NCBI GenBank assembly: GCA_024811115.1
Contig: JAKOGH010000343.1
Location: 1-14,044, forward strand
Source: Terana coerulea
Lineage: Eukaryota; Basidiomycota; Agaricomycetes; Polyporales; Phanerochaetaceae
Direction: 5' to 3'
DNA length: 14,044 bases
Part shown: in pieces, positions 1 to 9,377 of the stretch
How positions within the stretch are numbered: the first letter of the stretch is position 1
Layout: each line of letters begins with the position of its first letter
Position numbers and translations under genes: made by a program
The notes under the pieces: generated by a model
The model's database searches: none
Told to the model about the DNA's origin: nothing
Seen by the model: only the letters and a program-made list of their open reading frames with translations

Positions 1-522
1 GGTTGGACCTTCGTGAAAGGACCCACAACGTCGTGTTTCGCTCGACTCAAGTCGGAGTGGTGCGAAACTTATTTCCCCAAGTGTCCTGACGGCAAAATGC
101 CCGCGGCCTGGCCGCCTGCAAAACACCAGCATGACGACGGTGAGTCGCGCAAGGTGCAGGATCGGACGATAGTGACGATGATGCGCCGCGCCTAGCAGCG
201 AGCTGCACCTCGTCACAACCACTCTTCCGAAAAAAGAGACCCGAGCGGGATTTAGACGACGGTTCGACCCCTAAGCCCCAGTTGGGCGTAGCCCGAGTCC
301 GCCCTCGTCAGCGAGGCGACACCACCGCAGAAGATCGCGAGTACTGGCACTTGTGAGTTATTCTGCCGGGCCGCGTGGTACTCGCGTACGAAGGATCGAG
401 TCGGAAATCCAGGCTCATGTCCGAGGCCAGTCACAAGCACCGTCACGGATTTTAGGTGCTGATAGAGGTATCCGTAGTTGGGAAAAGCAGACTGGCCAGC
501 CAAGGCCCACCAGGTTAGCTAG
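1..522. other. Unassigned 5' stretch, possibly decayed retrotransposon sequence
   Basis: No reading frame in this stretch gives a protein I recognise, on either strand. It lies directly upstream of copia-type pol remnants, where the gag, protease and integrase parts of the element would be expected. It may therefore be a strongly decayed part of that element, but I see no zinc knuckle, protease or integrase motif to prove it. No left LTR is visible, so the element either starts outside the window or is truncated. Confidence 0.35.
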
Positions 523-2280
523 GGCGCGGTCAGTCCCAGCAAGCAGCTGACAGTGTCCGCCACGCGTCCTGCTGCTAGCCCTTCATCCGAACAGCTCGAA
601 CCTGTTTCGGATATCACTGAGCCCACTGGAGACACTGGAAGCGAAAGCCCAGTGTCAGATGACATCTTGGCTGTTGTGCCGGGAAGGGAGTAAATTTCTG
701 ATTATTTGCTTGCCCAAGCAGTCGATCCTGGCGCAACAAAGTCTTCAGTCCGAGACTGGACTTTACGTGACATAAACCGCCTGCCTGCAAAACAGCAGGT
801 AGAATGGCGTGCTGCATGCAAAGACGAGCTCGATGCATTAAGCAAAGAGGCGTGTTCGAACTCGCCCGCGGCCGAAAGGCAAACGCGTCATTAAGAACCG
901 ATGGGTTTTTGATGAGAAGTCAGATGGTCGAAAGAAAGCGCGACTTGTAGCTCGCGGCTTCTCTCAAATTGAGGGAATCGACTATGACAAAATCTTCTCT
1001 CCGGTCGTACGATTTGAAACCGTTAGATTCGTACTTGCCCTTGCGGCACTCGAAGGCTTCTTCCTTACTGGCCTCGATGTGCGCGAACGCATATTTGTAT
1101 GGACTGTTAGATGAGGAGATCTACATTGGAACAACCCGATGGCTTTCCTGCTCGAGGAAAAAGCACATGGTGCTTCGTCTCCGTCAGCGCCCCTTTATGG
1201 GCTTAAGCAGGCAGGACTGTCCTGGTGGAAAGCCCTTAGCAAGTCTATGGCTGAGCTCGGCTTCAAAAGATTGAAGTCCGATGCTGGCGTATACGTCGAA
1301 AGGCGCAGGCAATGACATGGTCATCGCCGTAGTCTATGTTGACGACGCTATATTCGCCCGGACGTAGCAAGGCAAAAGTACTCCAAGAAAAGGAGTCCTT
1401 CATGCAACGTTGGGAGTGTTGCGATATGGGCTGACGTAAAGGAGTTTCTGCGCATGCGCATACAACGAGTCGGCGACAAGATCGTAATTGATCAATCGCC
1501 TACCCGACAAGGTACTCGAACGCTGCGGCCAGACCAACGCCAAAATGGCAAAGACTCCGCTTCCTGAGGGTTATATCCCTCAACCAAATGAAGGAGAGCT
1601 TAACAAAGCTCGCCAGAGCCGCTTCCAAATTGTCATAGGCTCACTCCTTTATATCATGCTCGGTACACGACCAGGACATTGCGTACGCTGTCACAAAGCT
1701 CGCACAGTTCAGTGCGAACCCGTCTGAAGACCACCTGAACAGAGTGCTGTATCTGCCGCTACCTGTCAGGCACTCGTAACTACACACTCGAGTATGACGG
1801 CTCTTCCAGGGTTAGGCTTGGTGGCGTACACCGATGCAGATTGGGCGGCTGCTTCCAACCGCTCTCGGACTGGCTTCCTGCTAATGCTTGCAGGAGGAGC
1901 CTTTAACTGGAGCTCTTCGCACAGAAGTCTGTAGCAACGTCGACTAAAGATGCCGAATACATGGCACTCAGCCGACTGCTCCGAGAAGTCATGTGGATTC
2001 AAACATCCTCTCTGAACTTCGGTTACAACTTCGAAAGTACCCATCTGCAGCGACAACCAGGGGCGCTCTATTCGTCTCGGAAAATCCCGTTACTGAAAAG
2101 CGCACTAAGCACATCGACATTCGCTACCACTACATTCGCGATGTCGTCGAAGCTGGCCACGTCGAAGTACTCTTCGTACCTGGCATTGACAATCCCGCAG
2201 ATATCTTTACCAAGAATCTGGGCAGGGTCAAGATCGAGAAGTTCCGACCAATGCTCGGACTTCGCATCGCTGCTAACTAG
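523..2280 (+). pseudogene. Broken copia pol: linker, reverse transcriptase, RNase H
   Basis: An acidic, Ser/Pro-rich linker is readable at about 523-693. A conserved pre-RT segment with Trp and DELDAL-like residues follows at about 706-850. The first RT block (KNRWVF, then ARLVARGFSQ) is at about 892-970. The catalytic YVDD box is intact at 1335-1346. RNase H pieces include TDADW near 1825-1840 and a KDAEY-like segment near 1945. The C-terminal hallmark ADIFTKNL is at about 2197-2220, and the last piece ends with a stop at 2278-2280. The pieces are separated by frame changes (for example near 845, 1085, 1135, 1310, 1430, 1720 and 1910) and by stops. No functional polyprotein can be made. The evidence is motif recognition; the RT and RNase H identity is firm, the exact break positions are approximate. 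Confidence 0.88.
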
Positions 2281-2328
2281 CGCTGACTAAACCAGCGCAG
2301 GCAGTACGCCGTGCTAGGTTAGGAGGAG

Positions 2329-2620
2329 TGTTGAGTCAGATAGACGCCCGTAGCGCTCTGCTCACATCTTCTCTATTGTTCTACCAGGTTCCACTATGAC
2401 GATGCCTATTGTCTATTGTCCTGGTACCTATTTGTGTCTGTTTGTAGTACAGCCACCCAGCATTGTATATAAGGCAGCCCTCTGCGCCATACTCTAATAG
2501 GACTCTTACAACTCTCAACCCACTAACGTGTGTATCAACCGACCTACAGGTGAGTAACCATCCTAGCTTCCTCTAGGCCTCGGTAGGAGTGTACGCCGCT
2601 GTATGCGCTGCACTTCTACA
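2329..2620 (+). repeat. 3' LTR of the copia element (right end uncertain)
   Basis: The LTR starts with TGTTGAG immediately after a purine-rich tract, which fits a polypurine tract and the canonical TG start. It contains a TATA motif about 137 nt in. Two TG...CA-type ends are plausible: CTACA ending at 2548 (220 bp) or CTTCTACA ending at 2620 (292 bp). Without the partner LTR I cannot choose between them. The sequence after 2548 looks like a splice donor and not a primer-binding site, so this is the downstream LTR. Confidence 0.65.
2466..2472 (+). promoter_or_regulatory. TATA box in the LTR
   Basis: TATATAA lies in the middle of the LTR, where the U3 promoter of copia elements is expected. 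If it is used, transcription would start about 25-35 nt downstream, defining the U3/R border near 2495-2505. It could also add transcripts running toward the aminotransferase gene 800 bp downstream; that is inference. Confidence 0.5.
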
Positions 2621-3264
2621 ACTGCCGCTGCACAGGCAAGCGCAGAGTTCGAGCGTTTGCCAGACGCGCCGGGGGACGCGGAAGGCTGGAAAGCATCAGT
2701 GCAAAGTGTGATGCGACAGATGCGGGCAGAACACGTCGTTTTTGTGGCCGTGAAGTCGACGACTCGAGAGCAGCAGAGCCTCGCCGCTCGGAGGTGGTGG
2801 TTCGGGCGGGAGCGAGAGCAGAAACTCCGCCTGCGCGGAGCGGCAGCACAGGCGCCTTCACCTCACTCAAACCGGGACCATCAAGTCCCCTCAACGTCTC
2901 CCACGAAAAACCGGGGTAAAGCGTGCACCGCTTCGAGGCTGGATGCAGCTAGAGTGCGCCACGCAGATCGCTCGCATCACGCCGTGTACTGCCCTAGGCT
3001 GGCGTCCCGACCGCGCGATGTGACTCCTCCGTCGCCGACGCCCGTACAGCCCTATCGCCGCCATGCGACCTGCCCGCGATAAACGTCGAAACTATCCCGT
3101 TATGCGCTCGGATGAACGGTCGGCCATCGCGCATCAGGCAAGCCGCTCGCAAGCAGGCGTTCCTGTGCCCGCAATTCGACTCACTTAAAAGGGCGACCTC
3201 GGCGCGCAGGGTCATCCTACCAAAATCCCCCACTTGCATCCGTACCCCGTTCGTACAGAGCACT
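2621..3264. other. Gap upstream of the aminotransferase; no gene recognised
   Basis: This GC-rich stretch has overlapping open frames on both strands. They are arginine- and serine-rich, show no family resemblance and no splice structure I can support. One short piece, plus strand about 2625-2750, has protein-like composition (acidic, with Trp and a helical look) and could be a gene relic, but I cannot name it. The 3' part must hold the aminotransferase promoter and leader. I see no clear TATA box. Confidence 0.4.
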
Positions 3265-5224
3265 ATGCCTGGCGCCCTCACTGTCGATCTCTCCCACCAC
3301 CTCTCCGAAGAGACGCGGCGGCGGAAGCCCAACGCGATGAAGGCGTTGTGGAAACTGACGAAGCGCAGAGAGAACATGCTCAGCTTGGCCACCGGTGAGT
3401 CTTCTCGCACTGCGGCGACTGCCCAATCATTCTTTCAGACTTATCCGGGACTTATCGCGGATACTGGAACAAAATGTCTTTCATGGCCCCAAGGGATGCA
3501 TGACAGATATATTCAAAATGCCTCTTTATTCTTGCATATGTCCAGCATAAATCCAGTGCATCGTAATGTTTCTGGTCGCTACACGCAGGACATATGAAGA
3601 ATGTATGAGAGATAGTTTGTTCCATTCTCCATGATAAGTCCCCAATAAATCTGCAAGATTTATTGTGACAGTGCGGTCGCCGCAGTGTCGCGTATCCTCT
3701 TCCACATGATCTCACACCCAGTCAGGCGACCCCACTACTCGCTGTATCCCATGAAGAAGATACAGTTCGAGGTCGCGTCCACGGCGGAAGACCTCGAGGA
3801 CCCGGTCGCCGTATGGAAGGAAGCGGGCCCCAGCACCCCCACCCAGCTGCTCACCTGCGCGCGCGACGAGCCGTCGTCGCTGTCGCTGCAGTCGGGCATG
3901 GCGTACAGCACCGGCGCGGGCCTGCCCGAGGCGCAGAACGCCGTGACGGAGCTCACGGACCACTACCACGCGCCGCCGAACCACGTCTGCACGCTCACGC
4001 TCGGCAACATGGACGGCGTGTCGAAATGCTTCCGGCTGCTGGGAAGCCCCGGCGACCACTTCCTCGCGGACGAGTTCTCGTTCAACGCGTTGACGAACGC
4101 GCCGCTCGCGCACGGCATCAACTGGGTGCCGGTCAAGATCGACCAGGGCGGGCTGATCCCGTACGAGCTGGAGCGCGTCCTGACCAACTGGGACGAGCGC
4201 ATCCACGGGCGGAGGCCTCATGTATTGTACACTGTGCCGTAAGCTCCCACCGTGCTTCTCCGTTCACTCCGGTCCTAACGGCGCTCCCAGGTCCGGACAG
4301 AATCCGACGGGATGCACCTTGAGCGTCGAGCGCCGGAAAGAGATATACAAGCTCGCGCAGCGTTTCGATCTAATGATCATAGAAGACGGCGAGTCATCCG
4401 ATCCACGCCGTTCAGAGCTGTCCCTAACGATTCGTGCAGATCCCTATTATTTCCTGCAGTACAGCGATGACGAAACGTCATCGAACACGCTGATGCCCTC
4501 GTTCTTGTCGATGGACTCGGATGGTCGCGTGCTACGCGTCGACAGTTTCAGCAAGGTGATGATGCCCGGTATGCGTCTCGGCTGGATCACCAGCAGCCTA
4601 TTCTTCCACAACCATGTCGTCGCCCTCAATGACTCCTCCACTCAGCACCCGCACGGCTTCGGCCAGATCTTCATCACGGAGATGCTCGGCGCGTCGGGTT
4701 GGGGGCTCGACGGCTTCGACCGCTGGGTGATCAGCATGCGCAAAGAGTACCAGCGCCGGCGGGACCTCTTCCTCGAGTACTTCGCGGCAGAAGTCGTCAG
4801 CACCGGATACGCGAGCGCCGACACGCCGCAGGCGGGCATGTTCGTGTGGACCGAGATCCATATCCACCGGCACCCGCGGTATCGGACCAACATCCGCGAC
4901 GCGGAAGGGTCGCGCGCGCGGACGAACGTGCCGGAGCTCATGGACGAGCTGTTCGAGAGGTGCTTGGACGCCGGCGTGGTCGTCATGCCCGGAAGCCTTT
5001 TCGTCGCACCCCCGTCGGCAGGGGCGGCAAAGCTCCTCGGTGCTGAGTACGACACCATCCAGGACGTGAGTAACGTATTTAACGCCTGTTTTTGAACTGA
5101 ACTGACGAACTGCCTCCAGCGTGTGAACTTCGTACGCACAACCTTTGCCGGCGAGGAAGCGCAGATGCAGCCGGCGCTGAAAATCCTGGGACGGGTCCTC
5201 AGGGACTTCTTTGAATCGAAATGA
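3265..5224 (+). CDS. Aromatic amino acid aminotransferase (ARO8-like), PLP-dependent fold type I
   Basis: The product transfers an amino group between an amino acid (probably aromatic or 2-aminoadipate-like) and a 2-oxo acid, using pyridoxal phosphate. Proposed exons are 3265-3394, 3722-4238, 4291-4388, 4440-5065 and 5120-5224, giving about 491 residues, the usual size for fungal ARO8 proteins. The N-terminus has the family DLSHHLSEE segment. The SGQNPTG motif spans the exon 2/3 junction, IIEDDPYYFLQY spans the exon 3/4 junction, and the PLP lysine is in SFSKV (about residue 287), followed by PGMRLGW. ATG 3265 is chosen because it directly precedes the conserved N-terminus; an upstream in-frame ATG at 3112 adds unconserved sequence. 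Intron 1 holds a 280-bp transposon. Its usual-looking acceptor (AG at 3725) leaves exon 2 one base out of frame, so the CAG at 3721 is used here. Intron 3 is GC-AG. Substrate preference is inferred from family likeness only. Confidence 0.85.
3408..3687. mobile_element. CACTG-ended MITE (280 bp) inside aminotransferase intron 1
   Basis: The ends are long terminal inverted repeats. The left arm, 3408-3484, starts CACTGCGGCGAC. The right arm, 3605-3687, is its imperfect reverse complement and ends GTCGCCGCAGTG. By hand about 63 of 77 left-arm positions match, with one gap of about 5 nt near the tip and one single-base gap. The trinucleotide TCG flanks both sides (3405-3407 and 3688-3690), as a 3-bp target duplication would. 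CACTA/CACTG tips with 3-bp duplications are the mark of the CACTA (En/Spm, CMC) superfamily, so a CMC-derived MITE is the best fit. It has no coding capacity, so it would need a transposase from elsewhere. The AT-rich interior contrasts with the host exons. Removing element plus one TCG leaves an intron of 44-48 nt, a normal size here. Diverged arms suggest an old insertion. Confidence 0.78.
4389..4439 (+). other. GC-AG intron (51 nt) in the aminotransferase
   Basis: The exon ends ...GACG and the intron begins GCGAGT, with a CTAAC branch site and ends GTGCAG. Splicing joins IIED to DPYYF, recreating the family motif exactly. The intron is 51 nt, a multiple of three and free of stops, so reading through it would only insert 17 residues; a naive gene call would include them. 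Confidence 0.85.
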
Positions 5225-5950
5225 GCCCGTCTCTCTCTCATGTTATCGTGAATACGTCCTGTAACTCTATTGCCGACGTTGAAGGATCGTATGTAGCATT
5301 AGACCGCACCATGGACATCTGCATGCACAAAACTAGAACGTAGATAATCGCGCTTACCTCGTACCCCGTAACGTAAAGAATAGACCGCGCTTGTAGGACG
5401 TAATCAGCATTTCAGCCACCCACTTAGCGGGCATAGCGTCTTTAATGTGCTTGGTATGGTCTGATTTCTGCTATCCCCTGTGGGCCCATCATTACACGTC
5501 TGCCGCCGACCGTCCTTAGGGTCGGGCCTGGATGTGGGTACATTCGACAGCAGGCATAGCAGATACTGTTTTATGGTATTGGTCTTCGGTAGACGTGTGA
5601 TTTTTCTGAGAGGCATTTCAAGACGAGGCTCGTCGACGAAGGCGACATGGACCCTGGTGAGTCCACGTACGGTACAGGGTCTCGGGGTCCTGCCGCGCTT
5701 TACTCGACGCGAAAATGCGCGAAAATCCACGCTCAATATTCGTGTGTACCTCGCTCTACAGTTCCCCATACCACGGCACGGCGGGGTGGGAAGGCTACCC
5801 CGCGTAGAGATGAGAAGATGAACGCGCAACCTTTAGAGCCCTGCGCAAGCCTGCATGAATGGTTCTGTGAGATTGCGTGATAGCAGCCACGCGGTGATCG
5901 GGGTCCCTCGCTCTTAAATTTGAGCAATTCTCGTTCGAGGTTGGCCGATA
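5225..5950. other. Intergenic region between aminotransferase and SAM synthetase
   Basis: I see no conserved protein or RNA gene here. Open frames exist on both strands (the longest on minus, 5404-5829) but their translations are not family-like and they overlap the promoter side of the SAM synthetase gene. The first part must hold the aminotransferase 3' UTR; there is no clean AATAAA. Confidence 0.45.
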
Positions 5951-5998
5951 CCCATCCACCTCTTTCCCTCCCTCCACCGCCAGCCCCTCCCTCGTCGC
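5951..5998 (+). promoter_or_regulatory. CT-rich leader tract before the SAM synthetase start
   Basis: A strongly pyrimidine-rich run (mostly C and T) ends just before the ATG at 6000. Such CT tracts next to the start are typical of highly expressed fungal housekeeping genes and usually mark the transcription start region. The start context is CGCCATGT, a good initiation context. Confidence 0.55.
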
Positions 5999-5999
5999 C

Positions 6000-7399
6000 A
6001 TGTCCAACGGTCACGCTGTCCACGCCGCCCTCGAGGCCGGCCACTTCCTCTTCACCTCCGAGTCTGTCGGCGAGGGCCACCCTGGTAGGTGCCAGCGCGT
6101 GTTTTGCTGTAACACACTATGCTCATTTAGTCTGCAGACAAGATTTGTGACCAGGTCTCCGATGCTATCGTGAGTTGCGCTGCGCTTTAGCATTCCGCAC
6201 ATTGTGCTCATTGTTCGTCGCTTTGCAGCTCGACGCCTGCTTGGAGCAGGACCCATTTTCCAAGGTCGCTTGCGAGACCGCGTCCAAGACCGGCATGATC
6301 ATGGTGTTCGGTGAAATAACGACCAAGGCGACGATCGACTACCAGAAGGTCATTCGCGAGACGATCAAGCAGATCGGGTACGACGACTCGGAGAAGGGCT
6401 TCGACTACAAGACCTGCAACATCCTCGTCGCCATCGAGCAGCAGTCGCCCGACATCGCGCAGGGCCTCGACCACGGCGCGCTCGAGAACCTCGGCGCCGG
6501 CGACCAGGGCATCATGTTCGGCTACGCGACCGACGAGACGGAGGAGTTCATGCCGCTCACCATCGTCCTTGCGCACAAGCTCAACGCCGCGCTCGCTGTC
6601 GCCCGCCGCTCCGGCGCGCTCCCGTGGCTGCGTCCCGACTCGAAGACGCAGGTCACCGTGGAGTACAAGAAGGAGGGCGGTGCTACCATTCCTCTCCGTG
6701 TCGACACCGTCGTCGTCTCGACGCAGCACGCCGAGAGCATCACCACTGAGGAGCTCCGTAGCGAGATCCTCAACAAGGTCGTGAAGAAGGTTATCCCCGC
6801 CAACCTTCTCGATGACCGCACCGTCTATCACGTACGTTTAATGCTATCTCTACATCTGTACTGTGCCTAATCAACGTCGTGAATAGATCCAACCATCAGG
6901 ACGTTTCGTCATTGGTGGTCCTCAGGGTGATGCCGGTCTCACTGGTCGTAAGATCATCGTCGACACCTACGGCGGCTGGGGTGCCCACGGTGGAGGTGCT
7001 TTCTCCGGCAAGGACTTCTCCAAGGTCGATCGTTCCGCTGCGTACACCGCGCGGTGGATCGCCAAGTCCATCGTCGCCGCCGGCCTCGCCCGCCGCGCCC
7101 TCGTCCAGCTCTCGTACGCCATCGGTGTCGCTGAGCCCCTCTCCGTCTTCGTCGACACCTACGGCACCAGCAAGAAGACCGACGAGGAGCTCGTCGAGGT
7201 CATCCGCAACAACTGGGATCTCCGTCCCGGTGTCATTGGTATGTGCCATCCACTTGTTACTTTACGCCATGCATAGCTGACGTCCACCACAGTCCAGCAG
7301 CTCGATCTCCAGAAGCCTCAGTACCGCCGCACCGCGGCCTACGGTCACTTCGGCAACCCCGACTACACCTGGGAGAAGCCCAAGCAGCTCAAGCTCTAG
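6000..7399 (+). CDS. SAM2: S-adenosylmethionine synthetase (methionine adenosyltransferase)
   Basis: This enzyme makes S-adenosylmethionine from methionine and ATP, the main methyl donor for sterol, phospholipid, nucleic-acid and protein methylation; it is cytosolic. Exons are 6000-6084, 6138-6169 (32 nt), 6229-6831, 6887-7238 and 7293-7399, giving 392 residues, close to the 380-395 usual for eukaryotes. Motifs are intact: ESVGEGHPD with the catalytic-site His near residue 27, the ATP-site signature GAGDQG at about 128-133, and the P-loop-like GGGAFSGKD at about 275-283. The C-terminus ends [11 protein letters not shown]. All five exons join in frame with GT-AG introns of 51-59 nt. This gene shows no frame breaks, unlike three other genes in the window. 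Codon use is strongly biased to C-ending codons, as expected for high expression. The symbol is borrowed from yeast; SAM1 and SAM2 cannot be told apart here. Confidence 0.96.
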
Positions 7400-8011
7400 G
7401 GCGCCCGACGCGCTCCTCCGCCCCGGGATTGTCGTGACCCCTGCGCCCCCACCACCCTTGCGCATTGTCGGTCTTCGTCGTGCCACGCACCTCTCGCATG
7501 CTATCGCCTCGCCCTCGCTCTCATCGCACCGGAAGTTCATCCTTCCGCCTAATTTATCCGCATTTGCACTCGGCATCTAGATTCCCTCGCACATATACGT
7601 TCCCCTGTTTCTGCCTCACACACCCCGCTTAGCTCTCCACGCGGCCACACGTGGACTCACTCGTTCCGCCTTACGACACACCGCGCACGCGCGTCACCTC
7701 ATTAGAGTCTCATTCGGAAGGATTGGGAGGACATCCGTCGACACGGATAGGTATTCCTACCTCCCTGTACTTCATTTTGGGCTCTTTGGGTGGTTGCTTC
7801 GTGATGTTCTTGTAGTACATAGTACTTGCTCACCGACGGTCGGCTTTGCTGCTGCATCGTCAACGAATACGACCGCGCTCAACCGCGACTTTGCGTATTC
7901 TACCCACTGTGTGCTTGTGTGATCGTCCTAAGCAGTGGGCAACCAAAGTATATAACGCTGTCGGCATTCACATGCGCCCCCGTGTCTACATATTCATGCC
8001 ATCTCTATAAC
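7400..8011. other. Tail-to-tail 3' region of SAM synthetase and hydrolase
   Basis: Two convergent genes end at 7399 (plus) and 8012 (minus). The stretch is CT-rich just after the SAM synthetase stop and should contain both 3' UTRs. A small perfect inverted repeat (AGTAC, 3-nt loop, GTACT) sits at 7814-7826. I see no further gene. A long plus-strand open frame beginning at 7826 is the antisense shadow of the hydrolase. Confidence 0.5.
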
Positions 8012-9377
8012 TCAGTCCGTCGAGAAGCCTTCGCGCGCCTTCTGCCTTCCCTCCTCAAACACCTTCTCGAGCAAGGCATTGTAGCGCTTCGTATGCTGCG
8101 ACGGCACCGCGTGCCCCGTTCGCTCCCACCGCACGAACTCCGCCTCGGGCATGTGCTGCTTGAGGTAGACGCTGTTGCGCGGGTGGACGAGGTGGTCGTC
8201 GTCGCCGGTGACGATGAGCACCTTGGGCACGGCCTGCGCGATGCGGCGCAGGCGCGCGGGCTGCGCGTGATGCGTGAGGCCAGCGGCCATCTGGGAGAGC
8301 GCGCCGAAGAGGGTCTGCGGGCGGGTGAGCGCGAAGCGTTTGCGGTATTCCTGAGAGGAGGTGTGGTCAGCGGGAGGCGGGTGACGGGGTGGGCGAGTGG
8401 GCCAGCGTACCAGGGTCATGAGCTCTCTGTTCGTTCGGCCTTGTGCGTCGTCTTCTGCTTGTGCGTTGAGCCATTCCACGGGGAAGCACATCTCGAGGAT
8501 GATGGGGATCTTCTGTTCTACGTCCTTGATGAAGGTGAGCCTAGACATATGCGTTGTTTGAGCGGGATGTTTCGGAATGAGATCAGAGGAAGGTGACGTG
8601 CCTGGATAGGCTGCTGAAGCCTTTCCACTGGGATTGGTACCCGTCAGTATGTTTGTTGCGAGAGTTCATGAACAGGGGCGCACTGGTGGCAGATTCGTCC
8701 ATGGTCGGCCGCCGGCGGTTGTGACTGTTAATGTGAGGGAGATGATGCGTTCTGGTATCCTCCATGCCAGCTCTAATTACAAGCACGAAGTACGAGATTA
8801 GTGAACTCGTAAGAGCAATACCAGTGTGGAACGCACCTTGTGCAATCATTCCTCCGAGGGAAACACCGACGACGTGCAAGTCTCGGTGCTCCGTCCACCC
8901 CACATAGTTCAGGAGCGCTATCGCGTCTTCAGCCATACCGCTTGTCCTACGATTACGAACGCGTCAAGGTGGGTGTTGTTCTGTCTCCCGAAGTACAAAG
9001 TTCGATGCTACTCACGTGTACGGTCCCCTCGGCACACCACTATTCCCTACTCCGCGATTGTCAAACACCAACGCCGAGTATTTGGGTATCCGTCCGAAGT
9101 GGGCGATCTGGGTAGACCAAGCAAATGAGCTGCTGTTCAGACTACCCACTGCGTGAGCTCACAAGAAAGCCACGGGTACACAGCTAGGAGAATTTAAATC
9201 TTACCCCATGATGAATATGATCTTCTCCGGACCATTGCCATGTTGCTCGAAGTACAGCGAATGGCTTTCGAACGGGTCGTCCTTGTTTCGGATGCTCGAG
9301 ACAGGACAGAGACCTTTGCGGGTGCAAGTCTCGGGGTCGAAGACGGTAGGCAAATTCTTGTCGTCTTTCGAACTCAT
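8012..9377 (-). CDS. Alpha/beta hydrolase
   Basis: This is a serine-hydrolase-fold protein of unknown substrate. Exons (minus strand) are 9377-9205, 9141-9016, 8946-8837, 8772-8684, 8627-8602, 8540-8411 and 8350-8012, totalling 330 residues; all junctions keep frame. The oxyanion-side segment and FDNRGVGNSG loop fall in exon 2. The nucleophile elbow GVSLGG puts Ser at about residue 129. An acid residue lies in GDDDHLV (about 268-270) and the His in RTGHAV (about 298), so a full catalytic triad is present. No signal peptide or membrane segment is apparent. ATG 9377 precedes the first conserved residues. Exon 5 is a 26-nt microexon followed by a GC-AG intron (8601-8541). The last intron (8410-8351, 60 nt) has no stop and length 3n. 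Basidiomycete proteins with the same ELAWRIPERI and GGRPWTNLPP-like segments are known only as hydrolases, so no reaction is assigned. Confidence 0.9.
8541..8601 (-). other. GC-AG intron (61 nt) after a 26-nt microexon in the hydrolase
   Basis: Exon 5 ends ...TCCAG and the intron starts GCACGT, ending TCTAG. This junction is the only one I find that keeps the frame into LTFIKD. A nearby GT four bases downstream would shift the frame. The preceding exon (8627-8602) is only 26 nt. Confidence 0.72.

Larger units (their letters stand above)
523..2620 (+). mobile_element. Degenerate Ty1/copia LTR retrotransposon, 3' part
   Basis: The order is integrase-to-RT linker, reverse transcriptase, RNase H, a purine-rich stretch at 2316-2328, then an LTR. 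RNase H follows RT with no integrase after it, which is the copia order rather than gypsy. All recognisable pol pieces are on the plus strand but in changing frames with stops, so the copy is dead. Only the 3' LTR is in the window; the 5' LTR, primer-binding site and target duplication cannot be checked. The 3' boundary depends on which LTR end is right (2548 or about 2620). Confidence 0.8.

Noticed and set aside
261..290. GGTTCGACCC resembles a tRNA T-loop/B box
   Set aside because: No matching T stem, no A box at the right distance and no acceptor pairing.
2549..2580. Primer-binding site, making the LTR a left LTR of another element
   Set aside because: The sequence after the LTR does not resemble a tRNA 3' end and no gag frame follows.
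3712..4322. Long open frames on both strands (169 residues each) over aminotransferase exon 2
   Set aside because: They are Arg/Ala-rich shadows of a GC-rich exon; the real frame carries the conserved aminotransferase sequence.
5404..5829. 141-residue minus-strand frame upstream of SAM synthetase
   Set aside because: No recognisable family, Arg/Thr/Pro-rich and no supporting splice or start context.
5900..5999. SAM-responsive riboswitch in the SAM synthetase leader
   Set aside because: SAM riboswitches are bacterial; the leader is an unstructured CT-rich tract.
6208..6831. 207-residue minus-strand frame over SAM synthetase exon 3
   Set aside because: Antisense shadow caused by C-ending codon bias in a well-identified gene.
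3265..7399. Aminotransferase and SAM synthetase as a metabolic gene cluster
   Set aside because: Both touch amino-acid metabolism, but they are separate genes with 775 bp between them and no pathway-specific partners nearby.
7826..8596. 256-residue plus-strand frame
   Set aside because: Antisense to hydrolase exons whose catalytic motifs and splice junctions are convincing; its own translation matches no family.
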